32,839 nucleotides of DNA from Thermoleophilaceae bacterium (GTDB lineage Bacteria > Actinomycetota > Thermoleophilia > Solirubrobacterales > Thermoleophilaceae), in the NCBI GenBank assembly GCA_030446485.1, contig JAUJNF010000003.1, forward strand, positions 227,670 to 260,508, written 5' to 3'. Numbering within the stretch: position 1 is the stretch's first letter; each line of letters begins with the position of its first letter. The notes under the pieces are model-generated. The model had not been told where the DNA came from. It did not search any database and saw nothing but the letters and a program-made list of their open reading frames with translations. The position numbers and the translations under genes are program-made. Below, one piece after another: positions 8,081 through 15,625 of the stretch.

Positions 8081-9543
8081 CCCGCCCGGGCGTTGAGCTG
8101 AAGCGACGAAGGATGGGTCGGGTGGTCGTAGAGCACCGCGGCGTCGGATCCCGACGAGGCCGCGATCCACACTCGCAGACCGATGCGGCGGTCCGCGGTG
8201 AGCGTGGCGTCGCCGCGGTCGCCCCGGAAGGCGAAGGTGAAGGACACCACGCCCGCCGTTGTGGCCAGCGACTCGACGCGGTACGAGGACCGTCCGATCT
8301 CCACCGGCCGGTTCTCGACCAGGTTGTCGATCGACCGCGGCACGTCGTAGAAGGCCAGGCAGAAGGTGGTGTCGGCGCGCGTCTCGGACAGCGCGTGCGC
8401 GTGAAGGCTCAGCCCGCCACCGCCGGTGAGCGCTGTGGCCTCCGGGAGGGGTGCGGTGACCCACATCTGGCCCTTCGTGTTGTCCGTGGCGCTCGGCTCC
8501 TCTGCGCAATCCACGTCGCGCCGAAGCACGCGGCCGGCGGTGTAGCCCGGGGGCGCCAGTTCGCTCGAGTAGCGAAACAGCGGTTGGGGCGGATCGGTCA
8601 CGGGGGGAGGCACCTCACCCATCAGGTCGGGCACCGGACAGCCGGAGGAGCCGCTCGGCCCGCACGCGCCCGACGGCGCGACCGTGGGGTGAGTGGCGTG
8701 GTCGGCGAGAATGGGCTCGCGGGCGCCCGCCGGCGCGGGGGTGTCGTAGAGGAACCACGTGCGGGTGAGGCCACCCACGCCCTGGGCACACTCCACCCGG
8801 CTGCCTCGCTCGTCGAGGCACGACGTCGTGGGGCTGCTCAGCGGGTTCTCGGCCCCGTCGACCACCGGGCCAACCGGCTTCGCGTCGGGGTCGGCGATGA
8901 GCGTGGAGAGGAGGATCGGCTTGGCCGGCCCATTCGGCTGGTCGAAGCTCACCGCGACGGTCACTCGCTTGTAGTCGCCGCCGCCCTCGCAGAGGGTCTC
9001 AGGGCACTGGGCGTCGTTGACCCAGGTCACGAACCGCTGGATCCGGCCCCGGAGCCGCCCATCGGTCCATGGCTCGGGGGCGGACGAGACCTCGCCCGCC
9101 GGATCGATGGCCAGGTACTCCGTGTGCGGCGGCGGTGCGCCCTCTCGCTGGCTCCAGCGGTATGTCGGACTCGTTCCGCTGGTCACGTAGTACGCGGGAT
9201 CGACCGGATCCCCGGAGGAGACGGGCGCCGTCGACAGCCCCACCTGCTCGTAGTTCATCGAGAGGATGCGCTCGATCTCCCGCTCACCACGGTGGACAGC
9301 GGCCTCCTTGCGCTCGGAGAGGCTGACTAGGTTGCGGGAGGCGTCGAAGGTCACGACGGTGCCGAGGAGCCCGACGCCGGCGATCGCCGCGGCGAACACG
9401 ACCTCGATGAGCGTGAAGCCGCCCTCGTCCCCGATGGCCCCGAAGCGCCCGCGCAATGTCCTCAGCAGCCGTCGCACACCAACTTCATCGACGTCCGGGA
9501 GCTCTGTCCGGCAACTGGCGGCCGTGAGTGGACGTTCGTCCAC
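8077..9543 (-). CDS. PilV-like minor prepilin with large C-terminal domain
   Basis: The 488-residue frame starts at GTG 9543. An alternative GTG at 9477 would give a more normal 20-residue leader. The type III signal is clear: GDEGG|FTLIEVVFAAAIAGVGLLG, cleaved after Gly42, with Glu47 the conserved +5 residue, followed by the hydrophobic helix. The body is unusually long for a minor pilin and has several Cys-containing segments. Processed by prepilin peptidase, it would join a type IV pilus or related pseudopilus. Prepilin peptidase and assembly ATPase genes are not in this window. It lies between pilW-like and pilX-like genes, overlapping the latter by four bases. Two stem-loops occupy the leader upstream. 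Confidence 0.8.
   Translation of the reverse strand: MDERPLTAASCRTELPDVDEVGVRRLLRTLRGRFGAIGDEGGFTLIEVVFAAAIAGVGLLGTVVTFDASRNLVSLSERKEAAVHRGEREIERILSMNYEQVGLSTAPVSSGDPVDPAYYVTSGTSPTYRWSQREGAPPPHTEYLAIDPAGEVSSAPEPWTDGRLRGRIQRFVTWVNDAQCPETLCEGGGDYKRVTVAVSFDQPNGPAKPILLSTLIADPDAKPVGPVVDGAENPLSSPTTSCLDERGSRVECAQGVGGLTRTWFLYDTPAPAGAREPILADHATHPTVAPSGACGPSGSSGCPVPDLMGEVPPPVTDPPQPLFRYSSELAPPGYTAGRVLRRDVDCAEEPSATDNTKGQMWVTAPLPEATALTGGGGLSLHAHALSETRADTTFCLAFYDVPRSIDNLVENRPVEIGRSSYRVESLATTAGVVSFTFAFRGDRGDATLTADRRIGLRVWIAASSGSDAAVLYDHPTHPSSLQLNARAG
9528..9543. repeat. Perfect 16-base palindrome over the first PilV-like start codon
   Basis: GTGGACG-TT-CGTCCAC is a perfect inverted repeat. Read on the coding strand it begins with the GTG at 9543, so that start codon would be base-paired in the mRNA. 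If translation starts instead at 9477 the palindrome lies in the leader. Confidence 0.5.
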
Positions 9544-9562
9544 GCTCCCGTAGACGGATGTC

Positions 9563-9618
9563 CTAGATGACTGATTCCGCGGCCACCGTAAGACGCGGCC
9601 CTGGAATCGATCATCTAG
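9563..9618 (-). promoter_or_regulatory. Large intercistronic stem-loop in the minor-pilin operon
   Basis: The arms CTAGATGA...GATTCC...GGCC and GGCC...GGAATC...TCATCTAG pair over 22 positions with two mismatches and two G-U pairs, around a 12-base loop. The stem begins seven bases after the pilW-like stop and ends about 20 bases before the first possible pilV-like start. There is no U-tract, so it is not a classical intrinsic terminator. It may stabilise or attenuate the polycistronic mRNA. Confidence 0.55.
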
Positions 9619-9624
9619 CGCGCT

Positions 9625-10185
9625 TCAGCGCGTCAGCCCGACGTTCCTAAGCGCCAGGCCGTCATCCAGCACCACGCTGTGGGCGTGTCCGTCCTTGCGG
9701 TCGCCCGCCGCCGGCACCGCGATGCTCACCTCGACGTGATCCGGAGGAAGGCTCCCCGCCGGCGAGTACACGAAGACCGGGTCGGGAGCCGCGCCGTTGA
9801 GTATCCGATCGATCACCACCTCCCCGCCGCTCGGCGGCTCCGCCCCCGGCATCCCCTGGCGCCGCACGCAACGCGCGCGCGAGCAGTCGTAGATCACCCG
9901 CAGCGTGACCGCGCCGATCGTCACGTCGATGTCCATCAGCGTGGACGTGGCGCCGTTCACCGACTGTGCCTGGCGCAGCTCCCTGGTCATGCGGTCGAGG
10001 CCCACCTGGGCCTCGCGGATGGCGTGAGCACGCTCCTGGTCCCTCGGCGCGATGCGCGCCACGGAGTCGACCAACGCCAGCGCCGCCCCCGCCACGAGGA
10101 GGCCGACGGTGGTGGCCACCAGCAGCTCGATCAGCGTGAACCCAGACTCGTCGTCGCGGAGGCGACGCGACCAGAGCGGTCTCAT
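9625..10185 (-). CDS. PilW-like minor prepilin
   Basis: This 186-residue protein starts at ATG 10185 with a short basic leader. Its prepilin site is DDESG|FTLIELLVATTVGLLVAG: cleavage after Gly15, N-methylated Phe16, conserved Glu20, then the hydrophobic assembly helix. The soluble domain has one Cys pair (DCSRARC) that could form a small disulfide loop. Proteins of this kind initiate or cap type IV pili or competence-type pseudopili. It is the first of three pilin genes read in the same direction, and the 80 bases upstream separate it from the ABC exporter genes. PilW is the best analogue by position and size, though the assignment is by motif and operon order only. Confidence 0.8.
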   Translation of the reverse strand: MRPLWSRRLRDDESGFTLIELLVATTVGLLVAGAALALVDSVARIAPRDQERAHAIREAQVGLDRMTRELRQAQSVNGATSTLMDIDVTIGAVTLRVIYDCSRARCVRRQGMPGAEPPSGGEVVIDRILNGAAPDPVFVYSPAGSLPPDHVEVSIAVPAAGDRKDGHAHSVVLDDGLALRNVGLTR

Positions 10186-10265
10186 TCGTCCGCCATCGGT
10201 TCGGTGTACGCCGGTCGTTAGGCGTTCGGCCCTTAGTCGGCGGATGGCAGAGCCGCGGCTTCGCC

Positions 10266-11060
10266 CTAACGCCCCGTTCTGCGCAGTCCCCTAAGGGCCA
10301 GCGCGAACAGCACCGCCCCGATCCCCACGAGCGCCAGCAGCCCGGGCCAGGTGCCTCCCCACGTGACCCCGCCCACGAAGCCCTGCCGCACCGCCTCGAC
10401 GATCTCGGTCACCGGGTTCACCGCGGCGACGTCGTGCAGCACGCCGGTGAGCAGCTCGAGCGGCGCGTACGAGGTGGTGAAGAGCACGGCCATGAAGGCC
10501 CCGGCCTGCATCAGCGGGGCGGCGGCCTGGGTCCTGAAGCGGAGGGCGAGCGCGGTGCTGTAGCAGGCTATGGCCGCCCCGAACGCCGCCGCGATCGCGA
10601 TCGCCAGGACCAGGCCGCCCACCCCCGGGAACTCCACCCCGAGCGCGAACGCCGCCACCAGGAGCATGGTGATCGGCAGCAGCGAGCGCAGGCTGGCCGA
10701 CAGCACGATCCCCGCCAGCAGCGCGCTCCGCGGCACCGGCGCCGCGAGCAACCGGTCGAACCACCCCTGCTCGATGTCGCGCGCCAGGTTCACGCCCGTG
10801 GCGGCGCCCGAGAACGTCGCCCCCTGGAGGATCCCGACCGGGACGATGAACGACATGAAGTCGTCGGTGGTGAAGCCCGGCAGCTTGGTGAGGTTCCCGA
10901 AGGTGGCGGTCAGGCCCAGCATGAACAGCGTCGGGGCCAGCGCGCCGGGGATGGCCGCGCCGGGCACGCGCACCACCTCGTAGACCGCACGGCGCATGAG
11001 CAGGCCGACCGCCGGCAGGTGCGCGCCGGCTCGCGACATGGGAAGGGCTGCGGCCTCCAT
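10266..11060 (-). CDS. ABC-2 type transporter permease (DrrB/DrrC-like), second subunit
   Basis: The ATG at 11060 overlaps the stop of the preceding permease by one base, giving 264 residues. About six hydrophobic segments are visible, with the ABC-2 membrane-domain features typical of drug or polymer exporters: a cytoplasmic amphipathic stretch (DIEQGWFDRLLAAPVPRSALLAG) before the second half and the C-terminal NPVTEIVEAVRQGF segment, the usual signature of DrrB-like permeases. With the adjacent paralogous permease it would form the heterodimeric channel driven by the ATPase at 11833-12780. The open frame continuing upstream of 11060 is antisense-like sequence and not part of the gene. Confidence 0.9.
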   Translation of the reverse strand: MEAAALPMSRAGAHLPAVGLLMRRAVYEVVRVPGAAIPGALAPTLFMLGLTATFGNLTKLPGFTTDDFMSFIVPVGILQGATFSGAATGVNLARDIEQGWFDRLLAAPVPRSALLAGIVLSASLRSLLPITMLLVAAFALGVEFPGVGGLVLAIAIAAAFGAAIACYSTALALRFRTQAAAPLMQAGAFMAVLFTTSYAPLELLTGVLHDVAAVNPVTEIVEAVRQGFVGGVTWGGTWPGLLALVGIGAVLFALALRGLRRTGR

Positions 11061-11836
11061 CAGCCGGCCCTCAGCCGTGCCCGCAGGGCATAGGAGCAGA
11101 GCGCGATGCCGATGGCCGCCAGCAGCGCGACGCCGGCAAGCCCCTTCAGCACCGGCTCGAGCGACACGTCGGAGATCACGCCGTCGCGGATTCCCTCCGT
11201 CATGTAGCTCATCGGATTGAAGTCGGCGATCGTGGCCGCCGGCTCGGTGAGCAGGTCGCGCGGGAAGAAGGCCGAGGAGAGGAAGAGGATCACGAACACG
11301 ATCGGGAAGATTCCCTGTACGACGCTCGCGCGCCCGCTGCGCAGCGCCAGCGCCGAGCCGATCGCCCCGAAGGCCAGGGCCGACAGGGGCACCATCACGA
11401 GGATCACGAGCACGCCGAGCGGCCCACCCTCCACGGTCATGCCGGAGAGGAAGCCGACGACCAGGAAGTACACCCCCGCGAGCAGGCCGAGCACCGCTGT
11501 CGCCGCCAGCCGCCCGAGCACGATCGCCGAGCGGTGGATCGGAGCGGTCACGAGCCGGTCGAGGAAGCCGACCTCCACGTCGAGGGCCAGCGAGATGCCG
11601 GCGCTCACCCCGGCCAGCATCGTGCACTGGATCAGCGTGCCGGGCAGCTCGAAGTCGAGGATCCCGTTCACCTCCGGGAAGCCCGGGATGTCCTCCGCGC
11701 TGCCCGCGCCGCCGGTGTTCAGGATCAGGAAGAGGGTGGGGAAGAGCAGGATCGGGGCCAGGAACTGCGGCCGCCGGAAGGCCTGCTTCACCGAGCGGCG
11801 GCCGAGCGCGGCCACCACCCGCAGGTAATCGGTCAC
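11060..11836 (-). CDS. ABC-2 type transporter permease (DrrB-like), first subunit
   Basis: This 258-residue membrane protein starts at ATG 11836, overlapping the ATPase stop by four bases. It has six predicted membrane segments. The loop LDVEVGFLDRLVTAPIHRSA corresponds to the coupling region of ABC-2 permeases, and NPMSYMTEGIRDGVI is the late conserved segment. It is similar in architecture to the next gene, so the exporter has two different membrane subunits. The exported compound is unknown. Relatives carry antibiotics, lipids or polysaccharides out of the cell. Confidence 0.9.
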   Translation of the reverse strand: MTDYLRVVAALGRRSVKQAFRRPQFLAPILLFPTLFLILNTGGAGSAEDIPGFPEVNGILDFELPGTLIQCTMLAGVSAGISLALDVEVGFLDRLVTAPIHRSAIVLGRLAATAVLGLLAGVYFLVVGFLSGMTVEGGPLGVLVILVMVPLSALAFGAIGSALALRSGRASVVQGIFPIVFVILFLSSAFFPRDLLTEPAATIADFNPMSYMTEGIRDGVISDVSLEPVLKGLAGVALLAAIGIALCSYALRARLRAG

Positions 11837-12780
11837 TCCGGCTCGGCGCCCGCGCCCTCGAGGCGGTGGCCGGTCTTGGCAGCAAACACGTCGTCGAGCG
11901 TCGGCTCCACGAGGTCGAGCGAGCCGACGGCAAGTCCGGCCTCGTCGAGCGCACGCACCACCTGGGCCACCTGCGCGGCGCCGTGCTCGAGCTCGACCGA
12001 CACCACCCCGTCGTGCGTGGCCGGAACGGCGCCGAAGCGCGCGAGGATGCCCTCGGCCTGCCGTTTGTCGCCCTCGGCCAGCGACACCTCGAGGTGCGGC
12101 CTGCCGGCCTCGGCCTTGAGGGCCGAGGGGGTATCCTCGGCCACCATCCGCCCCGCGTCGATGATGCCGACGCGGTCGGCCAGCCGGTCGGCCTCCTCCA
12201 GGTACTGGGTGGTGAGGAAGACGGTGGCACCCTCGTCGTTCAGCTTGCGCACCTCGTCCCAGATGGCCTGGCGGCTCGTGGGGTCGAGCCCGGTGGTGGG
12301 CTCGTCGAGGAACAGCACGCGCGGCTCGTGGATGAGGGCCATCGCCAGGTCGAGCCGACGGCGCATGCCGCCCGAGTAGGTGCCCACGCGGCGGTCGGCG
12401 GCCTCCACGAGCCCCACCCGCTGAAGCAGGGCGTCGGCGCGCTCGCGGCCCTTGGCGCGCGGGATGCGGTGCAGCGTGGCCTGCAGGCGCATGAGCTCTC
12501 GGCCGGTCATCAGCGGATCGAGCGCCGCCTCCTGGAGGGCCACGCCGATCGAGCGGCGCACGTCGTCCGGCCGCTCTGCCACGTCGTATCCCGCCACCCG
12601 AGCGGTGCCGCCCGTGGGCCGCAGGAGCGTGACGAGCATCCGTACGGTGGTGGTCTTGCCGGCCCCGTTGGGTCCGAGGAAGGCGTAGATCTCGCCGTCG
12701 GCCACGTCGAGATCGACGCCGGCCACCGCCTCCACGTCGCCGAAGCTGCGCACCAGTCCGCGTGTCTCTATGGCCGCCAC
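11833..12780 (-). CDS. ABC transporter ATP-binding protein, DrrA family
   Basis: This 315-residue ATPase has Walker A GPNGAGKTT at 36-44, the Q-loop Gln in ALQEAALD near 83, signature SGGMR at 136-140, Walker B VLFLDE at 155-160 and the D-loop TTGLD. The switch His is replaced by Gln in FLTTQYLEEAD, which together with the extra C-terminal domain of about 90 residues is typical of the daunorubicin-resistance DrrA subfamily. It would energise the two permeases immediately downstream. The start is GTG 12780. A TAGGAT hexamer ends six bases upstream with no Shine-Dalgarno site between, so the message may be leaderless. Confidence 0.95.
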   Translation of the reverse strand: MAAIETRGLVRSFGDVEAVAGVDLDVADGEIYAFLGPNGAGKTTTVRMLVTLLRPTGGTARVAGYDVAERPDDVRRSIGVALQEAALDPLMTGRELMRLQATLHRIPRAKGRERADALLQRVGLVEAADRRVGTYSGGMRRRLDLAMALIHEPRVLFLDEPTTGLDPTSRQAIWDEVRKLNDEGATVFLTTQYLEEADRLADRVGIIDAGRMVAEDTPSALKAEAGRPHLEVSLAEGDKRQAEGILARFGAVPATHDGVVSVELEHGAAQVAQVVRALDEAGLAVGSLDLVEPTLDDVFAAKTGHRLEGAGAEPE

Positions 12781-12786
12781 CGTTTG

Positions 12787-12792
12787 ATCCTA
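12787..12792 (-). promoter_or_regulatory. Candidate -10 hexamer for a leaderless exporter mRNA
   Basis: TAGGAT on the reverse strand is followed by six bases and the GTG start of the DrrA-like gene. A transcript beginning at the normal distance would start at or next to the GTG. No convincing -35 element was found. Confidence 0.35.
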
Positions 12793-12842
12793 GGGACGGG
12801 CTTGTCTCCGGCCGGCCCGGACCGGCTACGCCTCTAGGGTGC

Positions 12843-14081
12843 TCAGCGCGGCGCGGGCGGCACGGCCGTGCCGGCCACTGCCGGCGGGCGCCCGGGGCCG
12901 GGGAGGCTCGCGAGCGACGTCCCCGCGCTGCCCCCGCGGGCCCGCGTACGCGTGAAGCTGGCCCACGTGTCGTACAGGCCGAGGCGGAACCGCAGCGTGG
13001 GGCCTGTCGTGCTCGTGTTCCCGCCCGAGCCGCGGATGACCGCCCGGACGATGCGCGGCGAGGTGCCGCGGCGGGTCACGCTGATGCCCTCGAAGCGGCC
13101 GCGCACGAGGCCCGAAAGCTTCGACTGCATCTGCGCCTGGGTGAAGCGGAAGGACCAGTTGTGGCGCGGCGAGTGGTAGTCGTACGGATCTCTGACGCTC
13201 TTCAGGTACGGCGACGGCGACGCGCCCAGGAAGCTGTTCTCCACGTCCTCGGTCTGGCCTCCGGAGGTGGAGAAGAAGAAGGTGGTGGCCACCTGGCTGC
13301 CGTACTTCACGACCTCGCCGCGGGTGGCCCGCACCGCTGCGTTGGTGCGCGGGTGCTCACCGCTCGCGCCCCTGTAGACCTGCGATCGCGTGTCGGGGTA
13401 CTGGTCGAAGATCGGTCCGCCCGCGTCGGTGGCCAACGCGTAGCTGCGCGCGGCGAGCGTCTGGGCCTTCAGCGCCTCGGTCGGCCACAGGGCCGGCACC
13501 TCACCGGGCACCACCCCCTGCACGTAGTCGTCGAGGCCGACGGGGTTGATCACACTCACGCCGCCCGACAGGCCGGGACGGAGCTCGAGCGACCCGCGGT
13601 AGAGGCAGTCGCTCACGCCGTTGATGGCGCTCCCCAGCAGGCGCACCGTGCCGCCGGGACGGCGGGCCTGCACCGGCGAGCCGTAGCGGCCCACGAGCGC
13701 GCCGCCGGAGCTGCGCACCTCGACCACACCGCCCTCACGGCGGGCCGTGTAGGTGCGGCTGGGATCGAGGCGTTCGCCCCCGAGCCGCGAGGCGCCGCGG
13801 AAGGAGGTGGCGCCGCCGACGCTGGCCCGCAGCAGCACGCGGATCGTGCGCGAGCCCGCCGAGGACACCCTCGTCCCGCGGTAGTAATGCGCGAGGATCT
13901 GCCGGTAGCCGCGGCCCTCGAGGGCGAAGCCGTAGGCGCCGTACTGGCTCATGCCCACGCCGTGGCCGAAGCCGTGGCCGCGCACGAGGTAGTCGGCCGC
14001 GGCCGGCGAGGGAAGGGCCAGCGCGCCGAGGATCAGGGCGCCGACCGGCAGGGCACGGAGGCGCGAGGGCACGGAGGTCAC
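12843..14081 (-). CDS. Secreted SpoIID/LytB-domain protein, paralog 1 (permuted domain)
   Basis: The 412-residue protein starts at GTG 14081 and has a signal peptide ending near PSPAAAD. The motif GHGVGMSQYGAYGF lies at 39-52 and is followed by ILAHYY. The catalytic-type segment VPGEVPALWPTEALKAQTLAARSYAL is at about 191-216 (Glu194), and STSGGQTEDVEN follows near 271. In Bacillus SpoIID the GHGVGMSQ motif is at the C-terminal end, so here the domain order is permuted. SpoIID proteins are lytic transglycosylases acting on peptidoglycan lacking peptide stems. LytB is a modifier of amidase. Activity of this form is inferred. It lies 31 bases after a paralog and upstream of the exporter genes. 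Confidence 0.88.
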   Translation of the reverse strand: MTSVPSRLRALPVGALILGALALPSPAAADYLVRGHGFGHGVGMSQYGAYGFALEGRGYRQILAHYYRGTRVSSAGSRTIRVLLRASVGGATSFRGASRLGGERLDPSRTYTARREGGVVEVRSSGGALVGRYGSPVQARRPGGTVRLLGSAINGVSDCLYRGSLELRPGLSGGVSVINPVGLDDYVQGVVPGEVPALWPTEALKAQTLAARSYALATDAGGPIFDQYPDTRSQVYRGASGEHPRTNAAVRATRGEVVKYGSQVATTFFFSTSGGQTEDVENSFLGASPSPYLKSVRDPYDYHSPRHNWSFRFTQAQMQSKLSGLVRGRFEGISVTRRGTSPRIVRAVIRGSGGNTSTTGPTLRFRLGLYDTWASFTRTRARGGSAGTSLASLPGPGRPPAVAGTAVPPAPR

Positions 14082-14112
14082 CGTAGCGATATCGACACGG
14101 CCGGGACCCGCC

Positions 14113-15483
14113 TCAACCGCGGGCGATCACGCCCAGTGACGCCCCGAGCGTCGGAACCGGCGGCTTCGGACGGGGTGCCGGCCGGGCGGGGCGGCGGCCG
14201 CGCTTCGGCTTCCGCTCGGCCTTGCCCGCGAGGCTCACGCGCTCGAGGCGAAGGCATCCGGAGCCGCCCTCGGGGGGCTCCGGCGGACCGTCCGGGAGCT
14301 TTGCGCCGCGGACCGTGCGGAAGTAGGCCCAGGTGTCGTACAGGCCGAGCTCGGCCTTGAGCGTCGCCCCGCTGACCTCGGTGCGCCCCTTCGAGCCGAC
14401 GATGTCCGCGGCGACGATGCGCGGAGACACGCCGCGCTCCTTCACCTCTATGCGTCGGAAGCTCCCCTTCAGGAACTCGTCCAGGCGCTCCTCCAGGTCA
14501 CGCGTCGTGTACCCCAGGCGCCAGTCATGCAGGGGCGAGACGTCGTCGAACGGATCCTCCACGCTCTTCAGGTACGCCCGTGGCTCCGAGCCCGCGAAGC
14601 CGTTCTCCACGTTCTCGGTCTGGCCACCGGAGGTGGAGAAGAAGTTGGCCACGATCACCTTCCCGTCGTGGCGGAGCACCTGCAGCGCCGTCTGGCGCGC
14701 CGCGGCGTTCGTGGACGGGCGCTCGGCGTCGGCGCCCTGGTACACCTGCGAGCGGGTGTCCGGGTACTGGTCGAACACCTCGCCCGCCACGTTGGTGGCC
14801 AGGGCGTAGCTGCGCGCGGCCACGGCTTGGGCCTTCAGCGCCTCGGCCGGCCAGGTGGGCGGCACCTCCCCGGGGATCACCCCCTGCAGGTACTCGTCGA
14901 TCGGCAGCTCGTTCACCACCGTCAGCCCGCCGCCCTCGCTGCGCCGGATCTCGAGCGTGCCGCGGTAGTGGCCGTCGGCGATCCCGTTGATCGGCGCGCA
15001 GCCCACGAGCTGCAGGCCGCGACCTGTGCCCGACACGGCCAGCGGCGTGGTGAAGCGCCCTACCCGCCGGCCGCGACGGTCGCGCAGCTCGACCCGCGAG
15101 GTGCCCACCGGGCGGGCGGTGTAGAGGCGGCGCCCTTCGATCGCGGCTGCGCCCGCCCTCAGCGCGCCGCGCAGAGCGATGCTCGGCGCCTGGTGGCGCA
15201 GCAGCACGCGCACGGGCTGGTCGTCCGTGCGCGACAGCTCGGCGTCGGTGTAGTAGTGGGCCAGGATCTCCTCGTACTCACGACCCTGCTTGGCGAACCC
15301 GTAGGCCCCGTACTGGCTGAGGCCCACGCCGTGGCCGTAGCCGGCACCGCGCACCACGACGCCGGTGGCAGCGCTCGCCGGCGCGGCGCCGGTGGCAGCG
15401 GCGAGGCCGAGGAGCAGTGGCAACCACAGCTTGCGCACCACTCGCAAGGTAGCGAGGGGGTGCCGCCGTCGGAGCCGCTTCAC
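14113..15483 (-). CDS. Secreted SpoIID/LytB-domain protein, paralog 2 (permuted domain)
   Basis: This 456-residue protein starts at GTG 15483. A second GTG about 14 codons downstream, before RKLWLPLLLGL, is also possible. The signal peptide ends near APASA. The layout copies its neighbour: GHGVGLSQYGAYGF at 50-63, EILAHYY, then VIPGEVPPTWPAEALKAQAVAARSYAL around 203-229 with Glu206, and STSGGQTENVENG. It adds a basic, Pro-rich C-terminal tail of about 50 residues (RKPKRGRRPARPAPRPKPP), possibly for binding the cell wall. It is probably the first gene of the block and is divergent from the acetolactate synthase-like gene. Tandem duplication of a secreted wall enzyme is the best reading. Confidence 0.88.
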   Translation of the reverse strand: MKRLRRRHPLATLRVVRKLWLPLLLGLAAATGAAPASAATGVVVRGAGYGHGVGLSQYGAYGFAKQGREYEEILAHYYTDAELSRTDDQPVRVLLRHQAPSIALRGALRAGAAAIEGRRLYTARPVGTSRVELRDRRGRRVGRFTTPLAVSGTGRGLQLVGCAPINGIADGHYRGTLEIRRSEGGGLTVVNELPIDEYLQGVIPGEVPPTWPAEALKAQAVAARSYALATNVAGEVFDQYPDTRSQVYQGADAERPSTNAAARQTALQVLRHDGKVIVANFFSTSGGQTENVENGFAGSEPRAYLKSVEDPFDDVSPLHDWRLGYTTRDLEERLDEFLKGSFRRIEVKERGVSPRIVAADIVGSKGRTEVSGATLKAELGLYDTWAYFRTVRGAKLPDGPPEPPEGGSGCLRLERVSLAGKAERKPKRGRRPARPAPRPKPPVPTLGASLGVIARG

Positions 15484-15612
15484 CGCGTCGGGCGCCTGCG
15501 CTCGCGGTGACGAGTTCCGTCGCTACACCTACGGCGACGTCTTCGAGGACTCCCGGTTCATGCTCGCGGAGCTGCGCGCGCTGCTGGTTCGAGGGACACG
15601 GTGGAGGCCCGG

Positions 15613-15618
15613 TAAAGT
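15613..15618 (+). promoter_or_regulatory. Candidate -10 hexamer for a leaderless mRNA
   Basis: TAAAGT is followed by seven bases and the TTG taken as the start of the TPP enzyme. The spacing fits transcription starting at the start codon. A GGAGG at 15603-15607 is too far upstream to act as a ribosome site for that TTG. Confidence 0.35.
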
Positions 15619-15625
15619 CGCCCAC

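Noticed and set aside
8081..8509. Upstream extension of the PilX-like frame
   Set aside because: It is out-of-frame sequence of the PilV-like gene. The ATGA overlap at 8077-8080 gives a natural start.
15365..15625. Upstream extension of the TPP enzyme
   Set aside because: It overlaps the signal-peptide part of the divergent SpoIID gene and is not part of the family's conserved length. The ATG at 15560 inside it remains a possible start.
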